Positions 41,327 through 50,062 of a DNA stretch of 64,000 nucleotides are shown piece by piece; positions within the stretch are counted from its first letter, which is position 1; each line of letters starts with the position of its first letter. The notes under the pieces are model-generated. The model was given only the letters and a program-made list of their open reading frames with translations, made no database searches and had not been told where the DNA came from. This DNA is from Pacificimonas flava (lineage in GTDB: Bacteria > Pseudomonadota > Alphaproteobacteria > Sphingomonadales > Sphingomonadaceae), in the NCBI RefSeq assembly GCF_000342165.1, contig NZ_AMRV01000003.1, positions 124,001-188,000 on the forward strand. Reading direction: 5' to 3'. The position numbers were made by a program, and so were the translations under genes.

Positions 41327-43085
41327 ATGAGTTCTCCTGTATTCGGTATTTCCAGCTCGATCGGGGGCCGGGCGTGGGTCTGGCGCGGCGGGCGCGAGCC
41401 GGCCAGCGGCCCCGACCTCGTGCGCGGCCTGTTCCTCTCGCGCGGCGCGGCGGAGGCCGAAATCGAGCAGCTGCGCGCCCCAACGATCCGCGACCTGCTG
41501 CCCGACCCCAGTATCTTCGTCGACATGGACCGCGCCGCATCGCGCATTGCGAGGGCCGTAACGGCGGGCGAGCGCATCGTCGTCTTCGGCGATTACGACG
41601 TCGACGGCGCCACCAGCGCCAGCGTGCTGATCCGTCACCTGACCGCCTGCGGCGCGCGGCCCGGGCATTATATCCCGGACCGGCTGCTGGAGGGGTACGG
41701 CCCCAGCGCCGAGGCATTGGTGGCGCTGAAGGGGGCGGGCGCGGACCTCGTCATCTGCGTCGATTGCGGTACGCAGGGGTTCGAGGCGCTGGAGGCCGCG
41801 GCGAACGCCGGCCTGGAGGTGATCGTTGTCGATCACCACAAGGCCTCGACCGCCTTGCCCCCCGCCCATGCCATCATCAACCCGAACCGTCTGGACGAAA
41901 GCGCAGAGGGCTCCCGCTACGGTCATCTTGCGGCTGTCGGCATGGCATTTCTTCTCGCAGTGGCGGTTCAGAGGGAGCTTCGCGCGCAGGGGGCCCTGCC
42001 CAGCCCGGCGCCCGACCTGATGGGTCTTCTCGACCTCGTCGCGCTCGGCACTGTCGCCGACGTGGTGCCGCTAACGGGTCTCAACCGGGCCTTCGTGGCG
42101 CAAGGGCTGAAGGTGATGGCGCGGCGCGGCAATCGCGGGCTTGCGGCCCTTGCGGGCGCCGCCAGGCTGGAACGCGCGCCCCTGGCCTCAGACCTCGGCT
42201 TCGCGCTGGGCCCGCGAATCAATGCCGGCGGCCGTGTCGGACAGGCCGATCTCGGCGTGCGGCTTCTGTGCGGTGCGGAGGACGAGGCCTGCGAGGCCAT
42301 CGCCGCCGAACTCGACCGGCTGAACGCAGAGCGGCGCGGAATCGAGGCCGATGTGACGGAGGCCGCCATTGCCGCCGCCGAACGGGCGGGGAACATGCCG
42401 GTGGCGGTGGTGTCGGGTGCGGGCTGGCATCCGGGCGTCATCGGCATCGCTGCGAGCCGGTTGAAGGACCGCCTCGGCGTCCCCGCCATCGTCATCGGCG
42501 TCGACGAGGGCGGCATCGGCAAGGGCTCCGGCCGGTCGGTGGCAGGCGTCGACCTTGGTGCAGGCGTGCTCGCGGCCAGGGAGGCGGGGCTGATCTCGGC
42601 AGGGGGCGGGCATGCCATGGCGGCCGGACTGACGGTGGCGGACGCCGACATTGCGCGGCTGACCGAATTTCTGTGCGAGCGGTTGTCGGGCGCGGTGACG
42701 CAATGCGCAGCGCCAGCGGACGCTCGACCTCGATCTGGCGCTGGCGCCGGGCGGGGTGACGCCGACGCTGGCGGAAGAGCTGGACGCGGCCGGGCCTTAC
42801 GGCGCGGGCTGGCCGAACCCGCGCGTCGCCGCCGGCCCCGTCTCCGTCATCGATGCATCCGTCGTCGGCAGCGGCCATGTTCGCACGCTTCTGGCCGGGG
42901 CGGACGGACGGCGGGTGAAGGGCATCGCCTTCCGCGCCGCCGAAACGCCGCTGGGCGCCGCGCTGCTCAATGCCGGCGGTCGGCGCCTGTTCGTCGCCGG
43001 ACGCATCAAGCGCGACGATTGGAACCAGACGCCGAGGGCCGAACTGCACCTGGAGGATGCCGCATGGGCGGATGGCGCCGGCTAG
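41327..43085 (+). pseudogene. recJ: recJ ssDNA-specific exonuclease, frameshifted near the 3' end
   Basis: Frame one from ATG 41327 encodes the DHH and DHHA1 domains: 'IVVFGDYDVDGATSASVLIR' (motif I), 'VICVDCGTQGFEALEAAANA', 'VVDHHKASTALPP' (DHH), 'GTVADVVPLTGLNRAFV', 'GPRINAGGRVGQADLGV' and the DHHA1 'GSGRSVAGVDLGAGVLAA' with 'GGGHAMAAGLTV'. After ~42700 the frame degenerates into Arg-rich nonsense, while the OB-fold end continues one base later: 'RTLDLDLALAPGGVTPTLAE', 'GPYGAGWPNPR', 'VFRAAETPLG'-like to the stop at 43085. A single extra base in 42696-42705 explains this. The domains present would keep the catalytic core, so the product may be partly active, or the shift may be a sequencing error. 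Confidence 0.75.
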
Positions 43086-43187
43086 CTGGCGACGCCAGGC
43101 CGGCGCCGCGCAAAAGCGTGCAGGCAAGGCATTGACCCCGGAACGCTCCATCGCTAGGTGAGCCGCTCCGCCGCCCACGGCACACGT

Positions 43188-43262
43188 GGCCCCTTCGTCT
43201 AGCGGTTAGGACGCGGCCCTTTCACGGCTGAAACACGGGTTCGATTCCCGTAGGGGTCACCA
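43188..43262 (+). tRNA. tRNA-Glu (TTC)
   Basis: A complete cloverleaf: acceptor GGCCCCT/AGGGGTC, D-arm with AGCGGTTAGGA, anticodon arm CGGCC-CTTTCAC-GGCTG giving anticodon TTC, T-arm CGGG-TTCGATT-CCCG, discriminator A and encoded CCA at 43260-43262. It is directly followed by the integrase gene, so its 3' end is the likely attachment site of the element to the right. Confidence 0.95.
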
Positions 43263-43346
43263 TTTCTGCAAAAATCGCAGAATGCCCGGTACTCCCCGGG
43301 GGTCCGACCCTTATTTGAGATCAGGTGGTCCATTTAGGTGGTCCAT

Positions 43347-45290
43347 ATGAACACTCGACTCGTCTCCCCCTGGAAACGGCCAAACTCTTCCTTCTTTTGG
43401 TTTCGCATGGTGGTACCGCCGCGTTATCGCGCCGCGGTGGGGAAACGCGAAATCAAGCAGTCCCTTCAGACCGCCGATATTGGCGAAGCAAGGCGGCTGT
43501 GCGCCATAAACCAGAGCAAATGGCTGGCGCGTTTCGAGGCTATCGATGCGAATATCGAAGTCGATGCTGGACGCCGGGCGCGGGAGATCGTTAATTCTCA
43601 CTTTCAGGCAGAGAGCGAGCGCCATGGCGGCCTCGATAAGGTGGTCTCCTACGAACTCGAATGTGCCGCGGTCACGGAGAAGGCTATGATCCCGTGTCTG
43701 TGCGCCGAGGATTTAGGTCTGCCGCCGGGCACGTCTCACCCTTTACTAGATGGTTCTTACCCGCACTATCTTGAGAAAGAGGAGCGGGACGCCATCTTCC
43801 TTCGTCAGGCTCAGCTTCGTGGCACCGCAGCGATTCTTCCTGGGCTTGAAGCGGTCAAGCGCGCACGCTCGATTGAGGCGTGGCACATTGCTACCAATTT
43901 TCTCTCGGACGCCCTTGAAGCTGCTGGCCTGGAGATCGATGCGGACGAGCGACTGTTTGCGATCGCAGCCGAACATTATCTAAGGCGCCTAGCCGAGCAT
44001 CCCCTGCCCGATCTTGAATCGCTGAAGACCGCGTTTCCTCTCCCGGCCTTCATTCAGCCAACGGCTTCTACGACGCGAAAAGAATATGAAACAGTGAAGC
44101 GGACTTCCCCACGCGCAGTTCCTGAAACCACCATACCAAACTCCGAACTCCGCGAGCGCATTTTGGGACAAACCGGCAACGCTCGGACCCTTTCCGAGGT
44201 TTTCGAGGCTTGGACTGCGGAGCAGCCAAGCGAATCCCGAAAGCTCTGTGACGAATGGGGGGTCGCCATTCGCCGCTTTATTGAACTCTTTGGTGACCGC
44301 GACGTCTCCCAGATCACGACCGATATGATTGTAGATTATCGGGAAGCGATGCGCCGACTTCCCAGCCGGCCCCGGCGTGCGGTCGGGCAACTTCCACTTC
44401 TTGAACAGATCGATGTGGCTCGTCGCGATGGCCTACGTTGCCTTTCGGGAGCGACCGTTGGCAAGCTGGTCAGTGGTATCCGCGTTACCCTCGCCTATGC
44501 GTGCGATCCGCTGCGTCTTATTAGCACCAATCCGGCAGCCGCAGTGTCGGTTACGGACGCGACGAGCGACACGGACGCCCGCCTAGCTTTCGAACCGGAC
44601 GAGCTTGCATCCATCTATAGCTCAAGCCTTATTACAGACCCGGAGAGCAAGCTCAGCGATACGGAATTCTGGCTCCTCGTGCTGGCGCCGTTGACAGGAT
44701 TCCGCATTGAGGAAATGGCGAAATTACGACCGCACAACATCCGCTGTGAACGAGGCATTTGGTACGTGCGCATCGAACGCGACTCGCGGCGAAAGCGCCG
44801 AGAGCAGACCGATGCCGGTGAAGCGAGCAAGCGCTCGAAAACTCGCGCCGCTTACCGCGACGTTCCGATCCACTGGATTTTAGTCGAGGCTGGCTTCGTC
44901 ACGTTTGTAGAGAATCAGCGAAAAAGGGAGCGCGAGTGGCTTTTCAATGACCTCGTCGCCGATCAATATGGCAATCGCAGCAAGGCGGTTTCACGCCGCC
45001 TCATTCGGCGCATTCGAAAGTTAGGCATTGAAGATGAGGAAAAGGTTTTCCATTCCTTTCGCCATTCAATGAAGCGCGCATGTCGGCATACCAGCATGAA
45101 GGAGGAGATTGCGGATTTGCTGACCGGTCACGCACCAGTAAGTGTCGGCCGGAAGTACGGCGCCGGCGCTGCTCTTGATGTTCTTCATGAGTGTGTAAAC
45201 ATGATCGAGTATGACACCGTCTGCTGGGATCGGGTCATTTCGGCAGCAAAGCAGCGGCAGGCAAAACAACTATCTCCTAGTCTTGCCTGA
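43347..45290 (+). CDS. Tyrosine-recombinase integrase
   Basis: A 647-residue phage-type integrase. The N-terminal ~60 residues ('WFRMVVPPRYRAAVGKREIK') are the DUF6538-like arm-binding domain; a long core-binding region follows. Catalytic residues: Arg in 'PLTGFRIEEMAKLRPHNI', His/Arg in 'VFHSFRHSMKRACRHT', and Tyr in 'SVGRKYGAGAALDVLHECV'. ATG 43347 directly follows the second copy of an 11-nt direct repeat AGGTGGTCCAT (43323-43333, 43336-43346), whose AGGTGG acts as ribosome site. It lies 84 nt from the tRNA-Glu end, as expected for site-specific integrases using a tRNA gene. Confidence 0.9.
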   Translation: MNTRLVSPWKRPNSSFFWFRMVVPPRYRAAVGKREIKQSLQTADIGEARRLCAINQSKWLARFEAIDANIEVDAGRRAREIVNSHFQAESERHGGLDKVVSYELECAAVTEKAMIPCLCAEDLGLPPGTSHPLLDGSYPHYLEKEERDAIFLRQAQLRGTAAILPGLEAVKRARSIEAWHIATNFLSDALEAAGLEIDADERLFAIAAEHYLRRLAEHPLPDLESLKTAFPLPAFIQPTASTTRKEYETVKRTSPRAVPETTIPNSELRERILGQTGNARTLSEVFEAWTAEQPSESRKLCDEWGVAIRRFIELFGDRDVSQITTDMIVDYREAMRRLPSRPRRAVGQLPLLEQIDVARRDGLRCLSGATVGKLVSGIRVTLAYACDPLRLISTNPAAAVSVTDATSDTDARLAFEPDELASIYSSSLITDPESKLSDTEFWLLVLAPLTGFRIEEMAKLRPHNIRCERGIWYVRIERDSRRKRREQTDAGEASKRSKTRAAYRDVPIHWILVEAGFVTFVENQRKREREWLFNDLVADQYGNRSKAVSRRLIRRIRKLGIEDEEKVFHSFRHSMKRACRHTSMKEEIADLLTGHAPVSVGRKYGAGAALDVLHECVNMIEYDTVCWDRVISAAKQRQAKQLSPSLA

Positions 45291-45360
45291 CGCTGCGCAT
45301 TCCAGCGCCCAATGATCACGGCATTATAGCATGGCCTCCGACTAAAAATGGCGATCCATC

Positions 45361-47106
45361 TTAGCTTCGATCGAAACCCTTCGCCTGCATTCGTTTCCAC
45401 TGAGCCAGGTCGAAGTCCAGGGTCTCTTGTTGGGCTGGACCTGACAGCGGTTTGGCAGCTTGAACCCGATCAACCTGCTGCACCTTGCTCGGCTCCGCCA
45501 CGCCGGCGGTTGCCGGAGTTCCGACCACAGGATGTGCTTTCGAAACTTGGTGGTCAGCAGGGGGCAGCCAATCGGGGTGGCGTTCGCGCCACTGCGCCCA
45601 GGTCGGAGATCCGGAATAGCCCGATAAGATGTCGGGCCGCGCAAGAGCCCGCAGGAGGCGGCGACCAGCAGAAGAGTTGGTTAGCATGCGAAGTTCTGAG
45701 AGAACCAAGTCATTCGCTGCGGCCAACTCAAATTCTCCGCCGCTTGGTGTGACCCTGTACGCCACTGCCATTGTCATCCGTTCGTCCTCCAGCGCTCTCA
45801 AGATGCGATCGAGATCAAACGTCTCGAGCCCGGAACGCGCGCCCGCGACTGTTTGCCTGCAGAGTTCGTTTCGCAGTGATACGGAGTGTTCGAGCGTCGC
45901 GTCGTTCATCGATAGAACCGCCTGGTGGAAGCGTGTTGAAAATTCTTTGGATTCCGGAATAACGCCGCTTAATCGCTGCCAGTTCTTGGGTATATCATCG
46001 CTCGATGCAATTTGGCCCAAGAGAATCATGCCAGCAGGCCGGCAGGAAAGCGACGCCACAAGGTTGAAAGCAGTTTGATCCTCCGCTGCCAATATGATCT
46101 CGGCGCCGCTCCGCTTCGACAGGATCCGATCTTCTCGCAGAGCGATGCGCACGTGCGCGAGATTCGGATTGAGATCTTCAACCGCCCTCTCAGGTAACCT
46201 TCTTACGGCCCGGTCGAACGCTGCCAGCCTGGCTTTGGAGAAGCTCACCTCAGCAGTGACCTTTGGCTGTTCGCCCTGGTCAGAGGTTTGTTCCGGCGGC
46301 GCCTCCAAGATCCCGCGGTCGTCCGGTATGGTGGACATCGTCTGATGTGCAAACACCCAACGCCGAACTCTGACGAAACTTTTGGCGATTGTAGGCAAAA
46401 GTACATCGTGAGCGTTTTCAAGAACGCCAACGATCTCCTTGCCTACTCCCGCCACCCCGGCTGCAGTGCGTGTAAAACGGCGGCGAATCTGCTCTCCAAT
46501 GTGTCGAGTCCGTTTAAACTCCGTCTGCTGCAGACGCCCGTTTGGCGGCGTAAGCGCCACATCATTATTTCGGTCCGGGTACCGCTGCTGCGAAACCATT
46601 GGCTTGGCCTTCGCAAAATCCTTCTTGATGGGACCGTTTTGAGAACACAGGCTGTCCGACGTGTCCGGCACTTTACTAAGCCCTGAAAGTAATGGATCGG
46701 CAGCCTCCTGGAAGGTTGCCTTTGTGCTACTGGAATTAGCCCCGTTTGGCGCCGCTGCGGTCACGAACTGAGCTTCAGACCTTGCGCTACGCAGATTCTG
46801 CATATGTTCGCCTATCGAAGACGCGCGGCCTGCCATCGAAGTCGATCTCACTGAAAGCGTACGCAAGGCATCGTTCCACAGGTTGCGATCTACGTCCTCA
46901 GACACCCAAACCAACTCTTCTCCAACTCGTTTCGCCTGAAGCTGCTGGCTCTGGAGGGTTTGCAGCGTCTGCGTCAGCAAGACGCTACGGACCCGCGCGC
47001 GGGGCGACTGAACCAACCTAGCGCGGTCTCGCAGCGCAAGAATCGATGCGCAAACCGAATGCAGCTCGGTGCGGTACCGCAGGTCAAAAAGAGTGGTTTT
47101 TTTCAA
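45361..47106 (-). CDS. Hypothetical protein downstream of MobA/MobL relaxase
   Basis: A 581-residue polar protein with no recognisable catalytic domain. The N-terminus is basic ('MKKTTLFDLRYRTELHSVCA') and helical, the middle is low-complexity Ser/Pro/Gln (about 120-260), and the C-terminal half (~300-530) is helical with 'AYRVTPSGGEFELAAANDLV' and 'LLRALARPDILSGYSGSPTW'. Its 5' end overlaps the relaxase 3' end by 23 nt on the same strand, so it is a co-expressed partner, perhaps a relaxase accessory or primase-like extension. It converges on the integrase with ~70 nt between. Confidence 0.6.
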   Translation of the reverse strand: MKKTTLFDLRYRTELHSVCASILALRDRARLVQSPRARVRSVLLTQTLQTLQSQQLQAKRVGEELVWVSEDVDRNLWNDALRTLSVRSTSMAGRASSIGEHMQNLRSARSEAQFVTAAAPNGANSSSTKATFQEAADPLLSGLSKVPDTSDSLCSQNGPIKKDFAKAKPMVSQQRYPDRNNDVALTPPNGRLQQTEFKRTRHIGEQIRRRFTRTAAGVAGVGKEIVGVLENAHDVLLPTIAKSFVRVRRWVFAHQTMSTIPDDRGILEAPPEQTSDQGEQPKVTAEVSFSKARLAAFDRAVRRLPERAVEDLNPNLAHVRIALREDRILSKRSGAEIILAAEDQTAFNLVASLSCRPAGMILLGQIASSDDIPKNWQRLSGVIPESKEFSTRFHQAVLSMNDATLEHSVSLRNELCRQTVAGARSGLETFDLDRILRALEDERMTMAVAYRVTPSGGEFELAAANDLVLSELRMLTNSSAGRRLLRALARPDILSGYSGSPTWAQWRERHPDWLPPADHQVSKAHPVVGTPATAGVAEPSKVQQVDRVQAAKPLSGPAQQETLDFDLAQWKRMQAKGFDRS

Positions 47107-48556
47107 GCGCGCTTGTCTTCGACTTCATCACCTGCACCTGCGCATAAGTACGCACAAGCGCGGCGCGCCAGATTCCTGCATGTCTTGCTTCCGTTTTCTC
47201 AAGACGAGTTTTCGCCGAGATGAGCAGCGCTGTGCGAACCTGAGTTGTTCTGCCGTGGATTTTGGTAAGGCGCTTCTGCGCTTGTTGCAGCGTAGCCTTT
47301 ATCTCACGACGCTTTTGGAGGCGTTCCCGGCGACGAACGAAAGACAAGCGGTCGGCAGCGCTAGCGAGCTTTGCTGCCATCGGCACGAGCATCCCAGCAA
47401 AATCAGAAATCGCAGATGCAGCCCTTGCCTGCGCCTGGTACTGTTCCAGTCGACATTTCTTTTCGGCAAGTTGGTCCCTCGCCCGCTGCGTCTCCATGCG
47501 GCCTCTGGCGGCTATCGGATTTTCAGAGGGAGCAAGTGTATACCTCCGTTCGGAGCGAGCAATCGCAAGCTCACGATTGAAAAGGGCAACCGTATAGCGG
47601 CGCCAAGCCTTCAACATGGCCGGATGGAAGACGTCGCGCGACTTAGTCGGGGCAAACGCCCACTCGAGGTCATTGCAGCGCTCGAATTCGCGCATCAGCA
47701 CCAGAGCGTGAAGGTGATAATTTCGGTCATCACCGTTCTGATCGGGGGAATGAAGCACCACCACATGCGGCAGTTTTCGCGCGCTCAGCGCAGCGCTGTA
47801 ATTCGCCGCAATTGCTCGTCGCGCTTCAAAGCCGACATCATGCGGAAGCGGAAGAATGACGGACTTATAAACCTGACCCTTGGGGTCGGCCGCAGTTTCC
47901 AGCGCTTCGTATGCATTCAGGAAATCGCTCAGCTCTCGAACAAACATATCCGAGCCCGCTCTTTCGTCTGAGATATTTGTAAACACGGACTCGTCCGGCT
48001 TACCTTCAAGTGCGGTCAGCCGGACCAAATAGCGGCCGAACCGCTGCAACTCGCCGCGCCGCCACCGCGACCGGCCGGAACCGCCGAGCGAGCGAGCTTT
48101 TATACGGAAGACAAGCGGCGAGGTCCTGGCCGCCGACGACCTACGAACTACCGGAAGCGTAACACGTTCGAAGCGTTCATAACTTCGTGCGAGGCTACGT
48201 CCACCCGCAGCCGTGACTTTCGAGCGCTTGTCGGGGTCAGTCCGAACCCTAATTCTGCGTCTAAAGAGACTTTCTTCTTCGAGCTCTGCGCGGCGCCGTG
48301 CCTTTCGCATACGCGCTACATCGACGAGCTCCTCGGCCTTGGCCTTCCTCTCCTCGGCGCGTCGTCGACGATCTGCCTTGCGGCGCGCCTTTTCCTCCGC
48401 CGAAAGCGCTTTGTGCTGGCCCCTCCGGAGCTTTGCAGAGGTCGCGTTCATACGGCGCGTTTGCCGTCCGACTGACTGGCTTCCCTGTTTACATATTTTG
48501 CGGAGCGCCTCGGAACTGGCGTCCTCTCCGTCAACAATGAAGTAAACCGCGCGCAT
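47084..48556 (-). CDS. MobA/MobL-family relaxase
   Basis: A 490-residue mobilisation protein. The N-terminal ~150 residues are an unusual highly basic segment (Arg/Lys-rich). The MobA/MobL-like relaxase domain follows at ~225-300: 'YKSVILPLPHDVGFEARRAI' and 'HSPDQNGDDRNYHLHALVLM', where 'HLH' corresponds to the metal-binding His motif (usually 'NPHAH'). The nicking Tyr is not confidently placed. The C-terminus is long coiled coil. ATG 48556 follows AGGGATTAAG; a GTG at 48571 is the alternative. It faces the inverted-repeat region at 48580-48765, its likely nick-site region. Confidence 0.72.
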   Translation of the reverse strand: MRAVYFIVDGEDASSEALRKICKQGSQSVGRQTRRMNATSAKLRRGQHKALSAEEKARRKADRRRRAEERKAKAEELVDVARMRKARRRAELEEESLFRRRIRVRTDPDKRSKVTAAGGRSLARSYERFERVTLPVVRRSSAARTSPLVFRIKARSLGGSGRSRWRRGELQRFGRYLVRLTALEGKPDESVFTNISDERAGSDMFVRELSDFLNAYEALETAADPKGQVYKSVILPLPHDVGFEARRAIAANYSAALSARKLPHVVVLHSPDQNGDDRNYHLHALVLMREFERCNDLEWAFAPTKSRDVFHPAMLKAWRRYTVALFNRELAIARSERRYTLAPSENPIAARGRMETQRARDQLAEKKCRLEQYQAQARAASAISDFAGMLVPMAAKLASAADRLSFVRRRERLQKRREIKATLQQAQKRLTKIHGRTTQVRTALLISAKTRLEKTEARHAGIWRAALVRTYAQVQVMKSKTSALEKNHSF

Positions 48557-48579
48557 CTTAATCCCTGTCACTAAGCCAG

Positions 48580-48765
48580 GAGGGGGTGGAGCAGACGCGA
48601 ACTTCGGCCGGATTCATCCGGGGCGGGTTTCGCGGTTACCGCGCACCACCCCCTCTTCACTTCCTCATAATGTACTTTTTTGAGATCGCAGGGGTCGCAC
48701 CCCCGCCGAGTGCCCTGCAGTAAAAAAGCAATTCTCGCTTACTCAGGGGGGGTGCGACCCCTGCG
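48580..48765. other. Inverted-repeat-rich region; candidate oriT
   Basis: Between the relaxase and the plus-strand gene at 48929 lie three nested repeats: GAGGGGGTGG (48580-48589) with CCACCCCCTC (48646-48655); CGCGGT-T-ACCGCG (48631-48643); and an 18-bp arm (48687-48704) with its perfect inverted copy (48748-48765), each arm itself holding GGGGTnnnACCCC. No gene is visible here. Such structure next to a relaxase fits an oriT, but could also be regulatory. Confidence 0.5.
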
Positions 48766-48928
48766 TGGCCACTGCCGCCTTTGTAATCAGTCTGCATGAC
48801 AAAGATCACGAAGCACTCTCGAAAAGTCGGAGGCGCAGGAAACTGCCAGCCGGCCAGGGCCGAACGCCAACCAAGCACGGCTAATTCAGGCAATGCGATA
48901 TCACCCAAGCTTAGAAAAAAGGATCTCC

Positions 48929-49612
48929 GTGAACGCCATAATTACAACAAACGCATCTATGTTATTGGAACGCGCTCAGCGCCTCTCCACCCGTGCTTTG
49001 GCCATCAAGGGAAAGAGGCAGGCAATGGTCGGCGATGCCCACCGAGAACTGCATCTGGCCGAGAGCTGGCACCTGCGCCGATCGGCGGTGCAGGGTTCGG
49101 TAGACAATCGGGTATACGCACATGGCTCGGCAGAGCAGGCCCTGGGCGCGCTTGATTTATGCCCCATTGCCGCCCTCGGGTTCAAGTCTGCCGGCGCACT
49201 GACCTACCCATGGCTACTCGACGCGGCAGCGGAAATGCCGGGTGGCACCTACTGCGACCACATGCGTATCGCGCTTGAGAATGCAGAGATTCGAAGATTC
49301 TGCACTGCCCTCGGATGCTGGCACCGATTTCAGTGGAAGCGATCAGTCTACCAACGCGAACTGCTGACGTGGAGTCGCAAGGCGATCGCCCAGGATCCAA
49401 ACGCAAGATGGCGCCGCCGTTCGGTGACATTACGGCAACGTTATCTCGTCGACCTTATTATTGAGTGCCTTACCGCGCTGCATCCGGACTTCCGCGCCCC
49501 GCCCCTCGAGAAGCGAGGCGATGCCCACGACTTTATCCGCGATTTCGGTGGAAATCCCGTCTTCTGGCACCAGCCTTCGCGGCCTCACTTTGAATTTTTT
49601 GAAAGGATTTGA
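48929..49612 (+). CDS. Hypothetical protein
   Basis: A 227-residue soluble protein with no recognised domain. It is Arg/His/Trp-rich; features include 'RALAIKGKRQAMVGDAHREL', 'PGGTYCDHMRIALENAEIRR' and a C-terminal 'IRDFGGNPVFWHQPSRPHFE'. GTG 48929 is chosen because AAAAAAGGA ends 5 nt before it; an ATG 36 nt upstream lacks a site. It is followed by a coiled-coil gene whose ribosome site lies at its own stop, so they form a small operon (48929-50011), diverging from the relaxase. Confidence 0.6.
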   Translation: MNAIITTNASMLLERAQRLSTRALAIKGKRQAMVGDAHRELHLAESWHLRRSAVQGSVDNRVYAHGSAEQALGALDLCPIAALGFKSAGALTYPWLLDAAAEMPGGTYCDHMRIALENAEIRRFCTALGCWHRFQWKRSVYQRELLTWSRKAIAQDPNARWRRRSVTLRQRYLVDLIIECLTALHPDFRAPPLEKRGDAHDFIRDFGGNPVFWHQPSRPHFEFFERI

Positions 49613-49617
49613 ACATT

Positions 49618-49884
49618 ATGGGTGATGATCGAAACTGGCGCGAGATCAACCTGCTCGTGGCTCGCTCAGCTGCAATTCCAAGCAGGCTGGACGACCTCGA
49701 AAGGCAATTGAGCACCATGAGCGCAAACGCAGAGCGGGGCGAGTTTGATGCAGCCCTTAGCGATACCCTCGAGCACGAATGGACGAGCATCCAGAACGAA
49801 ATTGCGGAGCTTATAGCCAATATCGAAACTGAGATGGAAAAGGGACAACCTAATGAAGAGAAAGACAGAAAGAAATCGGTTTAA
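49618..49884 (+). CDS. Small helical (coiled-coil) protein
   Basis: An 88-residue acidic protein, almost all helix: 'LDDLERQLSTMSANAERGEF', then 'EWTSIQNEIAELIANIETEM', ending in a Lys/Glu tail. ATG 49618 follows AAAGGA at 10 nt; a TTG at 49609 is possible but too close to that site. No enzyme motif. It may form a coiled-coil dimer or bind its neighbour's product. It overlaps the next small frame at 49853. Confidence 0.5.
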   Translation: MGDDRNWREINLLVARSAAIPSRLDDLERQLSTMSANAERGEFDAALSDTLEHEWTSIQNEIAELIANIETEMEKGQPNEEKDRKKSV

Positions 49885-50011
49885 TTCTGACCTTGGTAAC
49901 AAGAAGAGATTGATTTTAGATGCTGCAAAATTAATTACCACCGATTATGATGGTTTTCTGAAACGTGTTTTGCTGTGGCGCGACCATCATTTGAACGGTC
50001 GAGTCAAGTAA
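49853..50011 (+). CDS. Small basic protein (52 aa)
   Basis: A 52-codon frame, ATG 49853 to TAA 50009-50011, overlapping the end of the preceding gene by 32 nt and preceded by AAAAGGGACAACCTA, a good ribosome site. The product is basic and AT-rich in codon use ('MKRKTERNRFNSDLGNKKRL', 'ILDAAKLITTDYDGFLKRVL'). No known family is recognised. Its base composition matches the AT-rich gene that follows rather than the GC-rich island before it, so both probably arrived together. Confidence 0.45.
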   Translation: MKRKTERNRFNSDLGNKKRLILDAAKLITTDYDGFLKRVLLWRDHHLNGRVK

Positions 50012-50062
50012 AGCAGGCGGCCTGGTTTTGCCATCCGAAGTGGCTTACTCCGAAACAAAGCA

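Noticed and set aside
41128-42759. Long Arg-rich frame overlapping recJ
   Set aside because: It follows the wrong frame of recJ; the DHH motifs lie in the other frame.
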